NCBI RefSeq assembly: GCF_017347605.1 | Contig: NZ_AP024484.1 | Location: forward strand, 1,765,501 to 1,829,500 | DNA: 64,000 nucleotides | DNA from: Prevotella herbatica | GTDB taxonomy: Bacteria > Bacteroidota > Bacteroidia > Bacteroidales > Bacteroidaceae | Direction: 5' to 3' | In this document: piece after piece, positions 57,857 through 64,000 of the stretch | Position numbering within the stretch: position 1 is the first letter of the stretch | Layout: every line of letters begins with the position of its first letter | The notes under the pieces: model-generated | What the model was told of the DNA's origin: nothing | What the model saw: only the letters and a program-made list of their open reading frames with translations | The model's database searches: none | Program-made: the position numbers and the translations under genes

Positions 57857-58020
57857 GAGCAAATGGAACACCTTTAAGTGTTCTGTAATATCCTTTAATT
57901 GTGCAAATTGTGTTATGGATAAAGAAATAAGAATAATAAAACAGTAAAAATGGAATACAGAACAGTAGTTGTTGCGAAAAAAACATTTACTTTGCAAAAT
58001 AAACCAAAAACATTACTGGT

Positions 58021-58923
58021 ATGAAAAAAATAACTTTCGGAAGGGTACAGCAGGAAGATGGAATATACTACAATGATGATGGTATAATATTGATAGACAA
58101 TATTACGCAGACTTCATTGGCTGATTATGAAGATATAAACCTTGAATTCAATGTCTTTGTATACTGCGAAAAAGGGAGATTGCAGCTTACGCTCAATGAT
58201 AATGTATATCTTTTGAAATCGCAAGATTATATATTATGCCAAGCTGGACAGCATGTTAAAGACTACATGATGAGTCAGGATGTAGAATTCAAGATGTTGG
58301 TTTTTACTACTGCCGCCATTAATAATTCATTGTTCCTAAAAGATGCGATATGGAATATTTCTGGTCTTTTAGACAAGTCACCTAAACAGCATTTATCTGA
58401 TGAGGAGGGTGAGATAATAGAACACTATTACGAACTTACTAAGATTCACATGAATAAGGATGATGATCAAAAATACAATCATGATATAATAAAGCTTCTT
58501 TTTCAAGCTCTTGTAATGGAGTTCTTTAAAATTACAGATGCTAAAATTAAGATGGATGGTTTACCCGATGCTACTGCAGATAAGAGTCAGAATGGTGTGT
58601 TGTTTCGCCGTTTTGTTGAGTTGCTGACAGCTAATGATGGTAAAATAAGAACAGTGCAAAAGGCCGGTGAGATGCTGAATGTATCTCCAAAGTATCTCTC
58701 TAAAGTTATCAGTAAGGCTGGAGGTAAGACTGCTATGCAGTATATTCATGATTATACGATGGAAGCTATTCTTTATAGATTGAAATATACTGATTTATCA
58801 ATTAAAGAGATTGTAGTGGATATGGATTTTCCAAATATTTCTTTTTTTGGTAGATTTGTAAAGTCGATGTTAGGGATGTCTCCTCGTGAATATAGAGAGA
58901 AATTAAGAAAGGAAAAGTTGTAA
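58021..58923 (+). CDS. AraC-family transcriptional regulator
   Basis: A 300-residue regulator. The N-terminal 180 residues resemble a cupin-like ligand domain (FNVFVYCEKGRLQLTLNDNVYLLKSQDYILCQAGQ). The C-terminal 100 residues hold two helix-turn-helix units (VQKAGEMLNVSPKYLSKVISKAGG and SIKEIVVDMDFPNISFFGRFVKSMLGMSPREYREK), the full AraC/XylS signature. It is divergent from the RND efflux operon and is the natural candidate for its activator. The inducer is unknown. Confidence 0.9.
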   Translation: MKKITFGRVQQEDGIYYNDDGIILIDNITQTSLADYEDINLEFNVFVYCEKGRLQLTLNDNVYLLKSQDYILCQAGQHVKDYMMSQDVEFKMLVFTTAAINNSLFLKDAIWNISGLLDKSPKQHLSDEEGEIIEHYYELTKIHMNKDDDQKYNHDIIKLLFQALVMEFFKITDAKIKMDGLPDATADKSQNGVLFRRFVELLTANDGKIRTVQKAGEMLNVSPKYLSKVISKAGGKTAMQYIHDYTMEAILYRLKYTDLSIKEIVVDMDFPNISFFGRFVKSMLGMSPREYREKLRKEKL

Positions 58924-59041
58924 ATCGTAACAATCGTTATTTTTCATATTCATTATTCATAGATAGGTAAATTCTATGTGTTGAAAATATAGTATAAATA
59001 TAATGCACTCCAATAAATTGATAAAAGAAAAATCTCATTCT

Positions 59042-59072
59042 TTTGATAAAATAAATTTAATTTGTAAATTTG
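59042..59072 (+). promoter_or_regulatory. Bacteroidetes-type promoter of the hybrid two-component gene
   Basis: TTTG at 59042-59045 and TAAATTTG at 59065-59072 match -33 and -7 exactly with 19 bp between. The leader to the ATG at 59091 is only about 11-13 nt. Confidence 0.75.
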
Positions 59073-59090
59073 CAAAGAAAAGACTTTGTT

Positions 59091-61757
59091 ATGAATAGAA
59101 CTTTATATCTAAATATGTATCAGAAAGCATTTATATATATATTATTGTTAATATCACTTTCTGCTTGTACTCCGAAAAACAAACATTATGTTATTGGTGT
59201 GTCTCAATGTAGTGAAGATATTTGGCGAGATAAACTGAATGACGAACTAAGTATTTCATCTTTTTCTAATGAGAATGTAGATATTCGTTTTGCTTCAGCA
59301 GATGATAATGATCAACGACAGATAGAACAAATTAATCATTTTATAGATGAAGGTGTAGATTTGCTAATAGCGTCACCAAATCAGATGCATACAATTTCTT
59401 CAGCTATAGATAGAGCTTATGCAAAAGGTATACCAGTAATTCTTTTTGACAGGAAGACAGATTCACGCAACTATACAGCATTTATTGGAGCAGACAACTA
59501 TGTTATAGGTAAAGTGATGGGTGAATATGTAGGAGTGTCCCTTAAAGGTAAAGGCAATGTACTGGAGATAACTGGGCTGGAGTCATCTTCACCAGCAGTG
59601 GAGAGGCATCGAGGATTCTGCGATGCTTTGAATTCATTTCCTAGTATAAAACTCATTGGAAGTTTGCATGGTGACTGGACAAAAGAAAGTGGCTCCTATT
59701 TAATGGACAGCCTGCTGAAAAAAAGAAAAGATATTGACTGCGTGTTTGGACAGAACGATCGTATGGCCATGGGAGCAAGGATGGCTGCAAGAAAGTTGGG
59801 CTTTGATAAAAATATAATTTATATTGGAGTTGATGGGTTGCCAACGTCCGATGGAGGACTTCATAATGTCGCTAGCCATGAACTATCCGCATCATATATC
59901 TATCCGACGCGAGGTGATTTAGTGATGCAGTTGGCAATGAATATCTTGAAAAAGAAACCATTTAAGAAAGACAATTATCTAAAATCGACTATTGTTACAC
60001 CTGAAAATGCGCATGCAATGTTAATGCAAGTGGATGAAATAAATCATCAGCGAGCTAGGCTTATAGAATTGCATGGTAAGGTAGACCAATATTTTGCACA
60101 ATATAATCATCAGCAGATTTATTTGTTTCTGTCCGTTGTTATTATTATTTTAATTATCAGTTTCTTTGTATACATCTATCGCACAATAGTAATGAAACGG
60201 AGATTGGCTGACGAAACGGCAAAAGCAAAACTTCAGTTTTTTACAAATGTAAGTCATGAGTTCCGTACGCCGCTTACACTTATAGCTGATCCTGTCGAAC
60301 GATTGATTGATGACAAGGAAATAAGTGCTAGCCAACGTTCGTTGTTACTTGTCGCACGTAAAAATGTGAATGTGATGCTGAGGCTTGTTGGTGAGATTCT
60401 TGATTTCCGTAAAGTGCAGAATGGAAAGATGGACGTAGATTTAAGTATTTTTGACTTGGCGGAAAATATGCGTCAGTGGATAATGGGATTTCTCCCTAGT
60501 GCTAATACAAAGAGAATAACTATTTCTACAGAAATACCTGAAAGTCTGGTTGTTTGTGCTGACTTGAATAAAATGGAGTGTATCTGTTATAATCTGTTGT
60601 CGAATGCTCTGAAATATACGCATGATAGTGGGCATATCTGTGTGTCTGTTAAAGAAAATAATGGTATGTTTACATTTATTGTGTCCGATGATGGGATCGG
60701 AATACCTAAAGATAAGGTGTTACATGTTTTCGACCGATTCTATCAAGCACGTAATAGCAACATCGGAGGAACCGGTATTGGATTGGCTTTAGTGAAAGCG
60801 TTTGTGGAGCTATTAGGTGGCGTGGTAAGTGTGAAAAGTATAGAAGGACAGGGCTCTGTATTTACTGTTACATTGCAGATAGGTAATATAAATAGTAATG
60901 AATATTTACGGCAGGCTTCTGTAAATAATGATGAGACCTTTGTCGTCGCACAGGAAACAATGAATAAAAACGAAGAAAATGTTGAACTTCGGCAAATGAC
61001 AAGTATTGTTACTGATGATGACAAACCGACAATTTTAGTCGTTGATGATAATGATGATATTCGTACGTATGTTACTTCATTGCTTGAAGCTGAATATGAT
61101 GTAAAGTTGGCTTCGGATGGAAAGGCTGGACTTGAAAAGGCGCTAAGATATGTACCGGATTTGATAATATGTGATGTCATGATGCCTATTATGGATGGTT
61201 TGGAGATGTGCGATTGTGTGAAACGCGAAACGGTTACCAGTCATATACCTGTGATTTTGTTAACAGCACGTACACAGGAAGACCAACGTACTGAAGGTTA
61301 TAATTATGGTGCAGATGCTTATATCACTAAACCTTTCAGTGGAAAGGTGTTGCTGGCACGAATAAAGAATCTGTTGAATAATCGTCTTTTGCTTCGTGAT
61401 ATATTTAGTAGTAACGAGCTTATGAATGATAAGCCGAAAGATGCCGATACGCTATTTATCAATGAATTTCGCAAGCATGTACAAGCCCAGATGTCAGATG
61501 CTGAATTGAACGTGGAAACTTTAAGCGCAGATATGGGATTGAGTCGTGTACAGCTTTATCGTAAAGTTAAGGCTTTGACAGGATCTTCGCCAGTGGAGCT
61601 CATACGTATAACACGTTTGAAACAGGCAGAGCGTCTTCTTAAATCTAAAGGGAAAACGATTGCCGAAATTTCTTATGAAGTAGGTTTCTCTTCACCATCT
61701 TATTTTTCTAAATGCTATAAAGAATATTTTGGAATCTTACCTGGCGAAGTGAAATAA
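59091..61757 (+). CDS. Hybrid two-component system with sugar-binding-protein sensor
   Basis: An 888-residue single-chain sensor and regulator. An N-terminal signal/anchor with a lipobox-like LSLSAC is followed by a type-1 periplasmic binding protein domain (about 32-315: GVSQCSEDIW, IASPNQMH, ILFDRKTDSRNYTAFIGADN, FGQNDRMAMGAR, YIGVDGLP). Then come one span (342-364), a kinase with His389 in SHEFRTPL, an N-box NLLSNALKY, DDGIGIP and GGTGIGLALV, a receiver with Asp695 (CDVMMP) and Lys747, and an AraC-type HTH (about 800-888). The binding-protein sensor is the type found in BT1754, which senses fructose, so a free sugar is the probable inducer. The SusC gene downstream is the probable target. 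The ATG at 59091 is used because an in-frame TTG at 59070 overlaps the -7 box. Confidence 0.92.
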   Translation: MNRTLYLNMYQKAFIYILLLISLSACTPKNKHYVIGVSQCSEDIWRDKLNDELSISSFSNENVDIRFASADDNDQRQIEQINHFIDEGVDLLIASPNQMHTISSAIDRAYAKGIPVILFDRKTDSRNYTAFIGADNYVIGKVMGEYVGVSLKGKGNVLEITGLESSSPAVERHRGFCDALNSFPSIKLIGSLHGDWTKESGSYLMDSLLKKRKDIDCVFGQNDRMAMGARMAARKLGFDKNIIYIGVDGLPTSDGGLHNVASHELSASYIYPTRGDLVMQLAMNILKKKPFKKDNYLKSTIVTPENAHAMLMQVDEINHQRARLIELHGKVDQYFAQYNHQQIYLFLSVVIIILIISFFVYIYRTIVMKRRLADETAKAKLQFFTNVSHEFRTPLTLIADPVERLIDDKEISASQRSLLLVARKNVNVMLRLVGEILDFRKVQNGKMDVDLSIFDLAENMRQWIMGFLPSANTKRITISTEIPESLVVCADLNKMECICYNLLSNALKYTHDSGHICVSVKENNGMFTFIVSDDGIGIPKDKVLHVFDRFYQARNSNIGGTGIGLALVKAFVELLGGVVSVKSIEGQGSVFTVTLQIGNINSNEYLRQASVNNDETFVVAQETMNKNEENVELRQMTSIVTDDDKPTILVVDDNDDIRTYVTSLLEAEYDVKLASDGKAGLEKALRYVPDLIICDVMMPIMDGLEMCDCVKRETVTSHIPVILLTARTQEDQRTEGYNYGADAYITKPFSGKVLLARIKNLLNNRLLLRDIFSSNELMNDKPKDADTLFINEFRKHVQAQMSDAELNVETLSADMGLSRVQLYRKVKALTGSSPVELIRITRLKQAERLLKSKGKTIAEISYEVGFSSPSYFSKCYKEYFGILPGEVK

Positions 61758-61803
61758 GCCTAGAGAAACGCAAAATATGAAGTCATTTTATCTTTTATAA
61801 GTA

Positions 61804-61860
61804 AATGCGAAAAATCGTTCAATCAATCACAAATTTGTTGCATGAACGATTTTTCGCATT
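61804..61860. promoter_or_regulatory. Perfect 18-bp inverted repeat between the sensor-regulator and SusC genes
   Basis: Arms AATGCGAAAAATCGTTCA (61804-61821) and its exact complement (61843-61860) surround a 21-nt loop. No T tract follows the right arm. It may be a transcription-ending or RNA-stabilising hairpin, or a binding site for the hybrid regulator's HTH; it lies 41 bp upstream of the SusC -7 box. Confidence 0.75.
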
Positions 61861-61900
61861 CTTAGAAACATTCATGTTATAGAGCAGACATAATCAATTA

Positions 61901-61908
61901 TACCTTTG
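61901..61908 (+). promoter_or_regulatory. -7 promoter box of the right-edge SusC gene
   Basis: TACCTTTG matches TAnnTTTG, 49 bp before the ATG at 61958. The absence of a clear -33 element fits activation by the neighbouring hybrid regulator. Confidence 0.6.
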
Positions 61909-61957
61909 CAGAAAATAATAAAGTGTAAAACCTAAAATATCACTAACCTAAATAATT

Positions 61958-64000
61958 ATGCAAAAGAAAAGTTTATTTCGAATGTGTACTGTCATGGCAT
62001 TACTGTTCGTGAGTCTGGTTGTCAACGCTCAGGAAACACTGATAAAAGGTAATGTTATTTCTGCAACTGACAACGAGGCTGTTATCGGCTTAACAGTAAG
62101 AGAAAAAAGTACAAGGAATGCCACTGTTACAGATATGGATGGTAATTTCTCAATTAAAGTGAGTAATGCTGATGCAACTTTGGAGTTCAGCTATATTGGG
62201 TTTGTCACCCAAAGTTTACGGGCATCAAACGGCATGAAAGTGATTATGCGTGAAAATACACAGGCTCTTAAAGAAGTGGTGGTCACTGGTTATATGTCGG
62301 AAAAGAAAGCAGACCTTACTGGTTCTGTTTCTGTTGTTAAAATGAAAGATGTTGCAGATATTCCAACAGGTAACGTTTTGTCAAGTCTGCAAGGTCGTGT
62401 TCCAGGTATGAATATCACCACTGACGGAACACCTGGAGGAACCAATACTTCTACATTGGTGCGTGGTAGATCCTCATTCCGTGATGGAGCAAGTTCTCCA
62501 CTTTATGTTATAGACGGAGTCATGACGCGTGAGAACTTGTCGTCTATAATTTCCGCCAACGATATTGAGTCAATCCAAGTATTGAAGGATGCCGCTTCAG
62601 CATCTATTTATGGTGCGCAAGCTGCTAACGGAGTGATAATTATCACTACAAAACATGCAAAGAAAGGTGAAACACGTGTAACGGTGGATGCATCTCTTAC
62701 AGCGCAAAAATATACTAGTGGATTTAATATGCTGAATGCTGATGAGTGGGGGCAAGTTTATTGGCAGGCTTATAAGTATGCCAATAATGGAGCAACCCCT
62801 TCTAGTGAAGTTTACGGGAATGGTAATACTCCTAAAATGCAAGATTATGTAGGACTTAATGGCATTAAAGTTAATGCTCAGGACACAAACTGGCGTGATG
62901 TGATTTATCAGACGGCATGGATGCAGAATTATAACATTAACTTGTCAAAAGGTACAGATACGGGTTCTACTACACTGACGTTGAACTTCCTTGATCATAA
63001 GGGATTAGTTAAGTTTACAGAATTCAAACGTTTCAATACCCGTCTGGCCAGTGATTATAAATTCTTGAATAATCATTTGCGCATTGGTGAGAATATATCA
63101 GTTAATTACTGGACTCAAACACTTCAAGACGGTGGAATTAATGAAAATGTTATCAAGCAGCATCCGGCCAAGACGGTATACGATTCTATGGGCAATTATA
63201 ATGATGCAATCAGTGATGTGCTTGGAGATACACCTAATGCGCTACGCTTACAAGAAAATCAGAAAAACAACAATCATGAATATTGGCGTGTATTTGGAAA
63301 TGCTTACATTGAAATAGAACCGATTAAGAATCTATTGATCCGCTCTAACTTCGGTATCAATTACTACAATGAAAACAATAAACTATGGGAACCGAAGTGG
63401 AGTCGTGACCAGGTAAACAAGCTTACACAGTCACAGGTACGACAGACAGATTGGGTATGGACTAATACTGCCAACTATAATGTTGATTTCGGTAAGAACA
63501 GTTTTACAGGTCTGCTAGGTGTAGAAACAAAGAAATACGCTAACAAAACAGAGTCTGGCTATGGTACAAATCTAGCTATAGAAGATAAAAATTATTTATA
63601 TCTTGATGCTGTGACATCCGGACAGACCGTAAATGGTAATGCCAGTTATTACTCTATGGTTTCAGTTTTCGGAAAGCTTAATTATAGTTACGATGAAAAG
63701 TATCTTCTTTCTGCCACAGTTCGTCGTGATGCTTCTTCACGATTAAGTAAAGATAATGACGCTGAGGTGTTTCCTTCATTCTCTGCTGGTTGGAGAATAT
63801 CAAAAGAAAACTTTATGAAAAACACCACTTCGTGGCTTGATGAATTGAAGCTACGTGCTTCTTGGGGTATAAACGGTAATGATATCATTCCTAATGATGC
63901 TTTCTATAATAAGTATCTTGTTAGTTTAAAGGATGCAAGTTATAATATTAATGGTGATGGTAGTACACTTGCAGCTGGTGCTTTAAAGACACGTTCTGCA
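61958..64000 (+). CDS. SusC-family TonB-dependent transporter, 3' partial
   Basis: The frame stays open to the window end, giving the first 681 residues. It starts MQKKSLFRMCTVMALL with a signal peptide ending VNAQ, then a carboxypeptidase-D regulatory-like domain (TLIKGNVISATDNEAVIGLTV), the EVVVTGYMSEKKA segment, a plug (LVRGRSSFRDGASSPLYVIDGV, SIYGAQAANGVIIITTKHA) and part of the barrel (RRDASSRLSKDN, FPSFSAGWRISKE). It is the first gene of a polysaccharide utilization locus adjacent to the hybrid two-component gene. A SusD and enzymes would be expected beyond the window. The substrate may be a fructan, judging only from the sensor type next door. Confidence 0.92.
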   Translation, partial: MQKKSLFRMCTVMALLFVSLVVNAQETLIKGNVISATDNEAVIGLTVREKSTRNATVTDMDGNFSIKVSNADATLEFSYIGFVTQSLRASNGMKVIMRENTQALKEVVVTGYMSEKKADLTGSVSVVKMKDVADIPTGNVLSSLQGRVPGMNITTDGTPGGTNTSTLVRGRSSFRDGASSPLYVIDGVMTRENLSSIISANDIESIQVLKDAASASIYGAQAANGVIIITTKHAKKGETRVTVDASLTAQKYTSGFNMLNADEWGQVYWQAYKYANNGATPSSEVYGNGNTPKMQDYVGLNGIKVNAQDTNWRDVIYQTAWMQNYNINLSKGTDTGSTTLTLNFLDHKGLVKFTEFKRFNTRLASDYKFLNNHLRIGENISVNYWTQTLQDGGINENVIKQHPAKTVYDSMGNYNDAISDVLGDTPNALRLQENQKNNNHEYWRVFGNAYIEIEPIKNLLIRSNFGINYYNENNKLWEPKWSRDQVNKLTQSQVRQTDWVWTNTANYNVDFGKNSFTGLLGVETKKYANKTESGYGTNLAIEDKNYLYLDAVTSGQTVNGNASYYSMVSVFGKLNYSYDEKYLLSATVRRDASSRLSKDNDAEVFPSFSAGWRISKENFMKNTTSWLDELKLRASWGINGNDIIPNDAFYNKYLVSLKDASYNINGDGSTLAAGALKTRSA

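Noticed and set aside
60743..61180. 145-residue minus-strand frame within the hybrid two-component gene
   Set aside because: Serine- and threonine-rich shadow of the kinase and receiver region.

Overview
The window looks like the chromosome of a Prevotella-type member of the Bacteroidetes (Prevotella/Segatella/Xylanibacter). The signs are AT-rich DNA, four SusC and three SusD homologues, a hybrid two-component system, lipoprotein signals on most glycan-handling proteins, and promoters with the Bacteroidetes -7 motif TAnnTTTG. No tRNA, rRNA, CRISPR array, phage gene or transposase gene was seen.

Layout. 3-1187 is the 3' part of a TPR-type membrane regulator. 1223-2207 is a non-coding repeat element of about 1 kb, and its inverted partner lies at 30806-31785. 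Between the two copies sits a xylan-degradation region: a SusC/SusD pair (3263-8010), a metallophosphoesterase and a small envelope protein (8195-9716), a GH8/GH43/GH3 enzyme operon (9819-15796), and a classical xus operon xusA-xusB-xusC-xusD-xusE-GH10 (16014-28467), followed by a separately transcribed GH43 (28824-30500). In this model the surface GH10 cuts xylan, the Sus proteins bind and import oligomers, and the GH8, GH3 and GH43 enzymes trim them to xylose and arabinose.

To the right of the second repeat copy is a three-gene unit: a membrane-anchored winged-helix regulator, a TonB-dependent receptor-like protein and a small exported protein (32122-35539). Next comes an exopolysaccharide locus (36010-45295): a surface lipoprotein, an outer-membrane-factor-like protein, a HlyD-like adaptor, a five-zinc-knuckle membrane protein resembling TackOD1, a processive family-2 glycosyltransferase and a nucleotide-sugar dehydrogenase. 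A membrane MutS-like ATPase follows (45441-47243). This polysaccharide locus is the best candidate for a poorly described system.

47467-52311 is a TetR-controlled EmrAB/TolC-like tripartite exporter. 52455-57822 (minus strand) is an RND tripartite efflux operon, divergent from an AraC regulator (58021-58923). The window ends with a hybrid two-component system that has a sugar-binding-protein sensor (59091-61757) and the start of the SusC gene it probably controls (61958 to the end), the edge of another polysaccharide utilization locus.

The most unusual non-coding structure is the pair of inverted 1-kb elements around the xylan region. They share a 108-bp block that is identical between copies and carries a promoter-like motif. 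The second copy also has a 118-bp perfect terminal inverted repeat.
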